DNA of 64,000 nt from UBA8190 sp003453695 (lineage in GTDB: Bacteria > Actinomycetota > Acidimicrobiia > Acidimicrobiales > UBA8190). The notes under the pieces are model-generated. The model had not been told where the DNA came from. It saw nothing but the letters and a program-made list of their open reading frames with translations, and did not search any database. The stretch's first letter is position 1; each line of letters opens with the position of its first letter. A program made the translations under genes and the position numbers. Where the stretch lies: positions 8,939 through 72,938 of the forward strand of contig DAIRBY010000009.1 of assembly GCA_036796975.1 (NCBI GenBank), read 5' to 3'. This document shows positions 17,410 through 25,132 of the stretch, piece by piece.

Positions 17410-17916
17410 GTGCGCACCCTGTGGATCCTGCGCCACGCCAAGGCCGTTCCCCATTCGCCGCGTGACCACGGCCGGCGGCTGGCGGCCCGGGGCCGGCGCC
17501 AGTGCGAGGAGCTGTCCGCCCGTCTACCCGACATGAAGGGCACCCCGACCCTGGTGCTCAGCTCGTCCGCCACCCGTGCCCTCGAGACCGCCGAGGGGGT
17601 CCTCCCCGGGCTCGGTCCCGGCGCCGAGGTGGTGGTGGAGCCGGGGCTGTACCAGGCCGACCCCGACGACGTGATCGAGCTCGTCCGTCAGGTGGACGAC
17701 ACCCGGGCCGAGGTGATGGTGGTGGGGCACAACCCGACCCTCTACGAGCTCGTCCTGTTCCTGCTCGGCTCGGACGACGCCAGAGGCCGCAAAAAGGTGG
17801 AGCGCGGGCTCGGTACCGCCGCCCTGGCGGTGGTCTCCTTCGAGGTCGACCACTGGGCGCAGGTGGCCCCCGGTGACGGGCACCTCGAAGAGCTGGTGGT
17901 CCCGAAGGCGCGCTGA
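17410..17916 (+). CDS. SixA-like phosphohistidine phosphatase
   Basis: 168 residues of the histidine phosphatase superfamily in its short SixA form. LWILRHAKA holds the catalytic RHG-type motif as RHA. SSSATRALETAEG holds the second Arg and VVGHNPTL the second His. SixA of E. coli removes phosphate from phosphohistidine proteins such as ArcB or NPr; the substrate in this organism is unknown. The start is GTG at 17410. It is the last plus-strand gene before a convergent operon, with a hairpin candidate in between. Confidence 0.88.
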   Translation: MRTLWILRHAKAVPHSPRDHGRRLAARGRRQCEELSARLPDMKGTPTLVLSSSATRALETAEGVLPGLGPGAEVVVEPGLYQADPDDVIELVRQVDDTRAEVMVVGHNPTLYELVLFLLGSDDARGRKKVERGLGTAALAVVSFEVDHWAQVAPGDGHLEELVVPKAR

Positions 17917-17918
17917 CG

Positions 17919-17940
17919 CCGGCGCCGGGACGGCGGCCGG
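17919..17940. terminator. Possible bidirectional terminator hairpin
   Basis: CCGGC-GCC pairs with GGC-G-GCCGG (eight base pairs with one bulged G, five-base loop) in the 32 bases between the convergent sixA and SCO1664-family genes. No T-run is visible, so the call is tentative. Confidence 0.4.
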
Positions 17941-17948
17941 AGCCGCAG

Positions 17949-18638
17949 TTACACGAGCGGCCAGGGGTAGTGGTAGGTGTCGGGGTCGGGCACCGGGAAG
18001 CAGGCCCCGTCCACGAAGCGCCGGGTGCGACGGCGCAGCGCCTCGAGCTCGGCGCCGCTGAGCCAGGGCTCGAGCTCGCCGGGCAGCTTGTCCTCGAGGG
18101 CGTCGAGGTCGGCGAGCACACCGGCGGGCACGGGCTCACCGGCGAACTCCCAGATGACCGTGCGCAGCTTGGGCTGGCGGTGGAAGCACAGGGCGTTGTC
18201 GATGGCCCAGATGGTGCCGTCCACGCCGAGCAGGCAGTGGCCGCTCTTGCGGTCGGCGTTGTTGGCGACGACGTCGAAGGCGCAGATGACGCGCAGACGG
18301 TCGTGGTTCTCTTCCTGTTCGACCAGCGTGAAGTGGTGCTCGGAGAAGTCCGCCTCGACGAAGTGCTGCACCGATCCCGGCCCGAGCGGGGCGTCCTCCC
18401 GCACGACGGTGTCGGGGACCACACCCCAGCCCAACATCTCCGACAAGAGGTAGGCGGCCACCTCGCGTCGGTAGATGCCTTCGGGGAAGTCCCACAACTG
18501 GCGCTCGCCTCGCCCCGGTTTGTACACGGCTGCGCTCACGGCGTCGTCGAGTGTGCAGCGGACGAGGTACGTGCCGTTCGAGCTCCAGGGCATCCGGCCC
18601 ACCAACTCGAGCTCGCCTTCGGACAGCGGGTTCACCAT
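17949..18638 (-). CDS. SCO1664-family protein (distant PI3/4-kinase-like), function unknown
   Basis: 229 residues. It begins LSEGELELVGRMPWSSNGTYLV and contains AVYKPGRGERQLWDFP, REVAAYLLSEMLG, VVANNADRKSGHCL and WAIDNALCFH. The Lys in AVYKP, and Asp and Asn in the NNADRK and AIDNALCF blocks, line up with the nucleotide and metal positions of protein- or lipid-kinase folds, which is why this actinobacterial family is sometimes labelled PI3/PI4-kinase-like. Activity has not been assigned, so I treat it as an unknown. It starts two bases after the DUF3090 stop codon and forms one operon with the two genes upstream. Confidence 0.85.
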   Translation of the reverse strand: MVNPLSEGELELVGRMPWSSNGTYLVRCTLDDAVSAAVYKPGRGERQLWDFPEGIYRREVAAYLLSEMLGWGVVPDTVVREDAPLGPGSVQHFVEADFSEHHFTLVEQEENHDRLRVICAFDVVANNADRKSGHCLLGVDGTIWAIDNALCFHRQPKLRTVIWEFAGEPVPAGVLADLDALEDKLPGELEPWLSGAELEALRRRTRRFVDGACFPVPDPDTYHYPWPLV

Positions 18639-18640
18639 CG

Positions 18641-19138
18641 TCACGACGCCGGCGGCCGGTGCCCGTTGGTGCGCGGGCAGCGATGCCCGCTGGGGTCGAG
18701 CGGCAGCCCGCACAGCGGGCACGGAGGACGGCCCGCCTCCACGAGCGACGTGGCGCGGATGGCGAAGGCGGCCGCCTGGGCCCGGGTGACCGAGAACCGG
18801 GCCATGTCGCCCTCCTCGTCCTCGGCCACCAGCTCCTCGGCCACGAGCACGACGCGGTCGAGGGTCTCGTCGTAGGTCACCCCCAGCGTGCCGATGACCC
18901 AGTGCGGCTCGGTGGGCGCTTCGAGGTCGAGGTCCCCGGGGAGGTGCTCGGGTCGCTCCAGGTCGGCGAGCACCCGGCCCAGGTACTCGGCCAGCACCGA
19001 CACCTGCTGCTTCTCGGCCTTCAAGGTGAGCAGGGTCCCTCCGGCGCGGCACTGCACCAGGAAGAGGCGCTTTCCGACAGGACCTTCCGCCCCCACCGTG
19101 AACCGGTCCAGGTCGCCGAGGTCGAGCGCCGGGCTCAT
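18641..19138 (-). CDS. DUF3090 family protein
   Basis: 165 residues matching the actinobacterial DUF3090 family. Landmarks are LDRFTVGAEGPVGKRLFLVQ, LTLKAEKQQVSVLAEYL, HWVIGTLGVTYDETLDRVVLVAEE and the closing PPCPLCGLPLDPSGHRCPRTNG. The last part has three Cys and two His residues that could bind one zinc, like a small treble-clef. No catalytic residues are evident. Translation is likely coupled to the neighbours (13 bases after the phosphatase stop, 2 bases before the next start). Conserved clustering suggests that the three proteins act together in an undefined actinobacterial process. Confidence 0.85.
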   Translation of the reverse strand: MSPALDLGDLDRFTVGAEGPVGKRLFLVQCRAGGTLLTLKAEKQQVSVLAEYLGRVLADLERPEHLPGDLDLEAPTEPHWVIGTLGVTYDETLDRVVLVAEELVAEDEEGDMARFSVTRAQAAAFAIRATSLVEAGRPPCPLCGLPLDPSGHRCPRTNGHRPPAS

Positions 19139-19151
19139 GGCCGGGCCGCCT

Positions 19152-19796
19152 TCACGACGGGGTCAGCTCCCCGAGGCCGGCGGTGGCGTTGACGCACAGC
19201 ACGTGCAGGGCCCCTTCGCCGCGCACCAGGGCCGAGACGGAGCAGGGCGAGACCACCAGGCGCTGGAACAGGTCGAGGGGGATGCCGGCGGTGGCCGCCA
19301 CCACGGCCTTGATGGGATCGGCGTGCGACACGGCCACGAAGCGCTCTCCGTGGTGCCGTTCGGCCAGACGGTCGAGGGCGCCGGTCACGCGCGCCTGCAT
19401 CTCGGCGAAGGACTCCCCGCCCGGGAAGCGGAACGTCGACGGCTGCTGTTGCACCGCCCGCCACTGCCGGCGACGGCGGAGGATGGCCAGGCGGGCCCCC
19501 GTCCACTCGCCGAAGTCGCACTCGTTGAGGCCCTTGTCGGTGCGCACCCGGAGCCCGAGCGCCGAGGCGATGGGCGTGGCGGTCTCCACGGCCCGCTCGA
19601 GCGGCGAGCTGTACACCGCCACCGGGGGTCGCTCGAGGGCGGCGATGCGCTCGGCGGCGCCATCGGCCTGGCGACGTCCGGCGTCCGACAGGTGCAGGCC
19701 GGGCGCCCTGCCCGGCAGGACCCTTCCCGTCGTGGCCGTGCGTCCGTGACGGACCAGGAGCGCGACGGCAGGCGCCGAGGAGTTTCGGGAGGCCAC
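19152..19796 (-). CDS. MSMEG_4193-family histidine phosphatase
   Basis: 214 residues of the phosphoglycerate-mutase-like superfamily. It has LLVRHGRTATTG with the catalytic His, VYSSPLERAVETA, LNECDFGEWTG with the acid Glu, and FVAVSHADPIKAV with the second His. The group is found next to DUF3090 and SCO1664-type genes across actinobacteria. The likely chemistry is hydrolysis of a phosphomonoester, but the substrate is unknown. The GTG at 19796 is the start: TACGAT lies eight bases upstream and there is no ribosome binding site, so the mRNA is probably leaderless. It diverges from the UDG gene over only 25 bases. Confidence 0.87.
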   Translation of the reverse strand: MASRNSSAPAVALLVRHGRTATTGRVLPGRAPGLHLSDAGRRQADGAAERIAALERPPVAVYSSPLERAVETATPIASALGLRVRTDKGLNECDFGEWTGARLAILRRRRQWRAVQQQPSTFRFPGGESFAEMQARVTGALDRLAERHHGERFVAVSHADPIKAVVAATAGIPLDLFQRLVVSPCSVSALVRGEGALHVLCVNATAGLGELTPS

Positions 19797-19821
19797 GTCG
19801 AGCCATCGTACGCTGAAGCGT
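19797..19821. promoter_or_regulatory. Bidirectional promoter with overlapping -10 boxes
   Basis: The 25 bases between two divergent start codons contain ATCGTACGCT. On the plus strand TACGCT (19809-19814) ends seven bases before the UDG GTG. On the minus strand TACGAT (19810-19805) ends eight bases before the phosphatase GTG. The two boxes share the central TA. Neither gene has a ribosome binding site, so both transcripts would start at or within two bases of the start codon. Confidence 0.6.
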
Positions 19822-20526
19822 GTGCCGTCCATCCCCGGCCGAACGGCTCCGAGCCGCCGCCGGGCGGCACTCGCCGAGCTGACCGCCGAGATCGTCTCGT
19901 GCCGGGCGTGTCCGCGCCTGGTGGCATGGCGCGAGGAGGTGGCGACGAAGCGGCGTGCCGCCTTTGCCGACCAGCAGTACTGGGGACGGCCCGTGCCGGG
20001 CTTCGGTGACCCGGCGGCCCGGGTGGTCGTCGTGGGCCTGGCCCCGGCCGCCCACGGCGGCAACCGCACCGGCCGCATCTTCACCGGCGACCGCTCCGGC
20101 GACTGGCTGTTCGCGGCGTTGTGGCGTGCCGGCTTCGCCAACCAGCCGACGAGCGTGTCGGCCGACGACGGGCTCCGGCTGCGCGACATGTACATCCTGT
20201 CGGCGGTGCGCTGTGCCCCACCGGCCAACAAGCCCACCCCCGAAGAGCGCCGGCGCTGTGCGCCGTACATGCGCAACGAGCTGGCCCTGCTCGCCGACGC
20301 CCGGGTGCTGGTGGCCCTAGGGAACTTCGCCTACCAGGCGCTGGCGTCCGACTACGGCCTGCGCCCGCGGCCCCGCTTCGGCCACGGCGTCGAGGCGCAC
20401 CTGCCCGATGGGCGGCAGGTGATCTGCTCCTACCACCCGAGCCAGCAGAACACCTTCACGGGCACCTTGACCGAGGAGATGCTCGACGCCGTGCTCGCCA
20501 GGGCCAAGGAGCTCTCCGGCGACTGA
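19822..20526 (+). CDS. Uracil-DNA glycosylase, family 5 (UdgB-like)
   Basis: 234 residues. The UDG family 5 motif appears as VVVGLAPAAHGGNRTGRIF, and the second motif as CSYHPSQQNTFTG. Cysteines in SCRACPRL, YILSAVRC and RRRCAPYMRNE are placed like the 4Fe-4S ligands of families 4 and 5. The enzyme would remove uracil (and probably hypoxanthine) from DNA at the start of base-excision repair. In family 5 the usual motif A Asp or Asn of other UDGs is absent, and the same is seen here (Ala in GLAPAA). The start GTG is fixed by the conserved -10 spacing. A strong hairpin follows the stop codon. Confidence 0.88.
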   Translation: MPSIPGRTAPSRRRAALAELTAEIVSCRACPRLVAWREEVATKRRAAFADQQYWGRPVPGFGDPAARVVVVGLAPAAHGGNRTGRIFTGDRSGDWLFAALWRAGFANQPTSVSADDGLRLRDMYILSAVRCAPPANKPTPEERRRCAPYMRNELALLADARVLVALGNFAYQALASDYGLRPRPRFGHGVEAHLPDGRQVICSYHPSQQNTFTGTLTEEMLDAVLARAKELSGD

Positions 20527-20530
20527 TCCC

Positions 20531-20558
20531 CGCCTGGGGCCGGGTTCGGCGCCAGGCG
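20531..20558. terminator. Bidirectional terminator hairpin
   Basis: CGCCTGG (20531-20537) pairs with CCAGGCG (20552-20558). Inside it GCCG pairs with CGGC around a GGTT loop, giving eleven base pairs with one G-G mismatch. It fills the gap between convergent UDG and FrhB-like genes. There is no T-run. Confidence 0.55.
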
Positions 20559-20567
20559 ACGAGACGG

Positions 20568-21692
20568 TCAGGCGGTGACGGGGATCCGTCTCGGTGCGGG
20601 CACCGCCGATTCGGGCCAGCGCCGGCGGCTGGCGCGCGACAACCGGTCGAGAAGGGCCAGGGCCCCCGGGTCGTCGCTGCCCGGTCGGGTCTCCACGACT
20701 CCGTCGGCGAGCATGCCGTCCAGGACCTGGCGGCCCTTGTCGGTGCGGACGACGGCGAGGGTCCAGTCCCCGAAGGCACCGATGCCGCCCGTCGAGATGT
20801 CGGCGTGCTCGGCGGCGAAGTCCGGGCACAGCTTGCAGCCCTGGCGCGTCCAGGCGTGGCCCTCCTTGAGCGGCACCTCGTGGTAGGCGCCGTCGTTCGT
20901 CCAGATCTGGAACACGCCTTTGATGTTGATCTTGGCGATGTCGGCGCGCGTCAGTCCGTAGCGGGCCTCGAACAGCTCTTCGAAGATGGCGTCGTCGAAG
21001 GTCTTCGAGCACAGGAGCCCGATGGACAGCGCCAGTCGTCTCGCCACCTTGCCCGTCTTGCGCGCCGCCATGACCGGTGGCACCGACGCCTGACAGCTCA
21101 TGCCCACGAGCGCGATGCGCTCGGCGCCGCCCTCCACGGCCGCCGGGTAGGCCAGCGGATTGGCGGAATAGGTGTAGCGCGACCCCGCCGTGGCCAGCAC
21201 CTCGGCGCGGGTGCGGGCGACCGCCGGCACCGCCTTCCACGACCCGGCGCCGCCCTCGAGGGCCGACACCAGGGCGGCGTCGATGACGTCGTGCTCGAGG
21301 GCCCAAATGAGCAGCGCCGAGACCAGCCCGCCGTCCTGTCCGGCGGCGGCGACCTCGGGATCGGTGGCCCGAGCCAGCACCACGTCCTCGGACACCCCCG
21401 ACAGCTCGTCCTCGCGTCGGGCCCGACCGAAGAGGAACTCGTCGATCTCGGTCTCCCACTCGCGGAAGCGGGGGCAGGCGCGGGTGCACATCGTGCAGCC
21501 GCGCTGTCCGTGGGTGCAGTCCTCGGGTCCGCCGTCCTCCTCCACCTTCCAGGGACGGTAGACGCCTCCGGTGTCGTCGTACTTCAGCACGTCGTGGGGG
21601 CAGGCGATGATGCAGCCGGAGCACCCCGTGCACAGGCCCGAGGTGACGACCTCTTGGTAGAGATGGAGCCAGTGCGGCTTGTCAGGCGGCAT
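20568..21692 (-). CDS. Coenzyme F420 hydrogenase/dehydrogenase beta-subunit-like flavo-iron-sulfur protein
   Basis: 374 residues. The N-terminus carries a ferredoxin-like Cys cluster, CTGCSGCIIACP (about residues 21-32), and a second set in DCTHGQRGCTMCTRACP (about 58-74), enough for two 4Fe-4S clusters. The FrhB-type body follows with AAGQDGGLVSALLIWAL, ALVGMSCQASV, LSIGLLCSKTF and QGCKLCPDFAAEHADIS. FrhB-like proteins bind FAD and pass electrons to or from F420, which fits an F420-using actinobacterium, but no partner hydrogenase, formate or glutamate-synthase subunit is beside it. ATG at 21692 has TAACGT eight bases upstream, suggesting a leaderless mRNA. Confidence 0.87.
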   Translation of the reverse strand: MPPDKPHWLHLYQEVVTSGLCTGCSGCIIACPHDVLKYDDTGGVYRPWKVEEDGGPEDCTHGQRGCTMCTRACPRFREWETEIDEFLFGRARREDELSGVSEDVVLARATDPEVAAAGQDGGLVSALLIWALEHDVIDAALVSALEGGAGSWKAVPAVARTRAEVLATAGSRYTYSANPLAYPAAVEGGAERIALVGMSCQASVPPVMAARKTGKVARRLALSIGLLCSKTFDDAIFEELFEARYGLTRADIAKINIKGVFQIWTNDGAYHEVPLKEGHAWTRQGCKLCPDFAAEHADISTGGIGAFGDWTLAVVRTDKGRQVLDGMLADGVVETRPGSDDPGALALLDRLSRASRRRWPESAVPAPRRIPVTA

Positions 21693-21718
21693 GGCGGCCC
21701 ACGTTACCGTTGTCGTCG
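21693..21718. promoter_or_regulatory. Bidirectional promoter with overlapping -10 boxes
   Basis: The 26 bases between divergent genes hold ACGTTACCGT. TACCGT (21705-21710, plus) ends eight bases before the Fpg GTG, and TAACGT (21706-21701, minus) ends eight bases before the FrhB-like ATG. The boxes share the central TA, exactly as in the 19797-19821 region. Confidence 0.6.
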
Positions 21719-22504
21719 GTGCCCGAGTTGCCGGAGGTCGAGGCCTATCGCCGCCTGGCCGACAAGGCCCTGGGACGCACCGTGGCCTCGGTCCGCATCG
21801 GCGACCAGCGCTTTCTGCGCGGCGGCACCGACGCCTGCCGGCTGCGTCGGGCGCTCGTCGGCAAGGCCTTCGCCGCCGCCCGCCGGCGGGGCAAGCTGCT
21901 CGTGCTCGATGTGGACGACAGCGACCGTCGCCTCGGCCTGCGATTCGGCATGACCGGGCGGCTCCACGTCGACGGCGCCGACGGGGTGGACCGGCTCGTG
22001 TACGCGTCGGACCGCCGCCTCGAGGCCTGGGACCGCTTCGCGCTCCGCTTCACCGACGGCGGGTCCCTGGTGGTGAGCGATCCCCGCTTGCTGGGCGGGG
22101 TGGTGCTCGATCCCGACGAGGACGTGCTCGGGCCCGACGCCCTCGACGTCGGCCGTGCCGACCTGCACCGGGCGCTGGCGGGCAGCACGGCGGCGCTGAA
22201 GGCGCGGCTCATGGACCAGTCCCGCCTGGCCGGCCTGGGCAACCTCGTGGCCGACGAGGTGCTGTGGCGGGCGGGGCTCTCGCCCCTGCGCCCGGCTGGT
22301 TCGCTCACCGACGCCGAAGAACGTCGCCTGCACGGCCACGTGCGCCGTACGCTCGAGGAGCTCGTCTCGGCCGGTGGTTCCCACCTCGGCGAGCTCATGC
22401 CCGAGCGACAGGTCGGCGGCCGCTGCCCGCGCTGTGGAGCCGAGCTGCGCCGTGACCGGGTGGGCGGGCGCTCGACGTGGTGGTGCCCGGCGCACCAGCG
22501 GTAG
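21719..22504 (+). CDS. mutM: Formamidopyrimidine-DNA glycosylase / endonuclease VIII family
   Basis: 261 residues. After the initiator the chain reads PELPEVEAYRR, so removal of Met exposes the Pro nucleophile used for imine formation; this fixes the start at GTG 21719, not the TTG nine bases earlier. The Lys of RRGKLLVLDV, FGMTGRLHV and the helix-two-turn-helix SRLAGLGNLVADEVLWRAGLSP part are as expected. The C-terminal zinc finger is CPRCG...WWCPAHQ, with His at the place of the usual fourth Cys. The enzyme excises oxidised bases such as 8-oxoguanine and nicks the strand. It shares its promoter region with the FrhB-like gene and is close to a second repair gene, the UDG. Confidence 0.9.
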   Translation: MPELPEVEAYRRLADKALGRTVASVRIGDQRFLRGGTDACRLRRALVGKAFAAARRRGKLLVLDVDDSDRRLGLRFGMTGRLHVDGADGVDRLVYASDRRLEAWDRFALRFTDGGSLVVSDPRLLGGVVLDPDEDVLGPDALDVGRADLHRALAGSTAALKARLMDQSRLAGLGNLVADEVLWRAGLSPLRPAGSLTDAEERRLHGHVRRTLEELVSAGGSHLGELMPERQVGGRCPRCGAELRRDRVGGRSTWWCPAHQR

Positions 22505-22520
22505 CCGCCGCCGCCTTGTC

Positions 22521-23069
22521 CTAGCTGCGCAGTGCGGCGGTCTCCTCCAGGACCTTGGCTGCATGTCCGTCGGCGCGTACCCCGTACCAGGCGCGCGCCA
22601 CGCGGCCGTCGGCACCAACGAGGAAGGTGGAGCGGATCACGCCGAGGCTCTTGCGGCCGTACAGGGTCTTCTCTCCCCACGCCCCGTACCGCTCCATCGT
22701 GGTGTGGCCGGGGTCGGAGAGCAGTGGAAATCGCAGACCGTACTTGGCCCGAAAGGCGCGATGGGCGTCGGCGCCGTCAGGGGAGATCCCCATCACCGAC
22801 AGCCCGGCCCGGTTGAAGGACTGCAGGTTGTCGTTGAACTGACACGCCTCCTTCGTGCATCCCGGCGTGTCGTCGGCAGGATAGAAGTACACGACCACCG
22901 GCGAGCCGGCGAAGTCCTTGAGCGACACCTTGCGGCCGTCCTGGTCGGGCAGCGAGAAGGCGGGGGCGCGGTCGCCGGCCTCCAGCCGCTCCGCCTTCTT
23001 GGCCGCTGCAGCCGTCTTGGTCGGGGCCTTCTTGACCTGCCCCTTTTTGGCTGGACCTGCCTTGGGCAT
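22521..23069 (-). CDS. bcp: Peroxiredoxin of the Bcp/PrxQ type with a lysine-rich N-terminal tail
   Basis: 182 residues. The catalytic region reads YFYPADDTPGCTKEACQF, giving peroxidatic Cys and, five residues later, the resolving Cys typical of atypical two-Cys Bcp. LSDPGHTTMERYGAWGEK and STFLVGADGRVARAWYGV complete the fold. It reduces hydroperoxides with thioredoxin-like donors. The first 28 residues (MPKAGPAKKGQVKKAP and a run of Ala/Lys) are extra to the usual 155-residue family length and look like a basic, histone-like tail. GAGGAGG lies six bases before the ATG at 23069. It is divergent from thiC. Confidence 0.9.
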   Translation of the reverse strand: MPKAGPAKKGQVKKAPTKTAAAAKKAERLEAGDRAPAFSLPDQDGRKVSLKDFAGSPVVVYFYPADDTPGCTKEACQFNDNLQSFNRAGLSVMGISPDGADAHRAFRAKYGLRFPLLSDPGHTTMERYGAWGEKTLYGRKSLGVIRSTFLVGADGRVARAWYGVRADGHAAKVLEETAALRS

Positions 23070-23142
23070 GGGAATCCTCCTCTGCGGCCTGGTCCGCCGG
23101 ACGTCGGCGTCACACCTTGGCACACACCGCGCGAGACTCGGC

Positions 23143-23231
23143 TCGACGGGAGCTCGGGCCGACCGGGCTGAGAGGGCGCCTGCAGCGGTGCCGACCGTGG
23201 AACCTGCTCCGGGTAATTCCGGCGAAGGGAG
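23143..23231 (+). promoter_or_regulatory. TPP riboswitch
   Basis: The THI-element core is present in order: CGGGAGCTCGGGCC, GGGCTGAGAGGG, GACCGTGGAACCTGCTCCGG and GGTAATTCCGGCGAAGGGAG. CTGAGA, GAACCTG and GGTAATNCCGGCG are the diagnostic pieces. The closing strand of the P1 helix (GAAGGGAG) is also the thiC ribosome binding site, so thiamine pyrophosphate binding should hide it and block translation. Confidence 0.93.
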
Positions 23232-23236
23232 GACCG

Positions 23237-24994
<1,758 letters not shown>

Positions 24995-25132
24995 CCGCCG
25001 GCCCGTGAAGGTGGCCACCCCCCGCCGAACGGCCATTGCGTCTGAACACAGGGGGAAATCCCGGTAAAAACGCGGTCAACTCCTGGGCAGAGGCGCCGTC
25101 CTCGTCTTCACTGTCGGGCACTCTCAGTCGAT

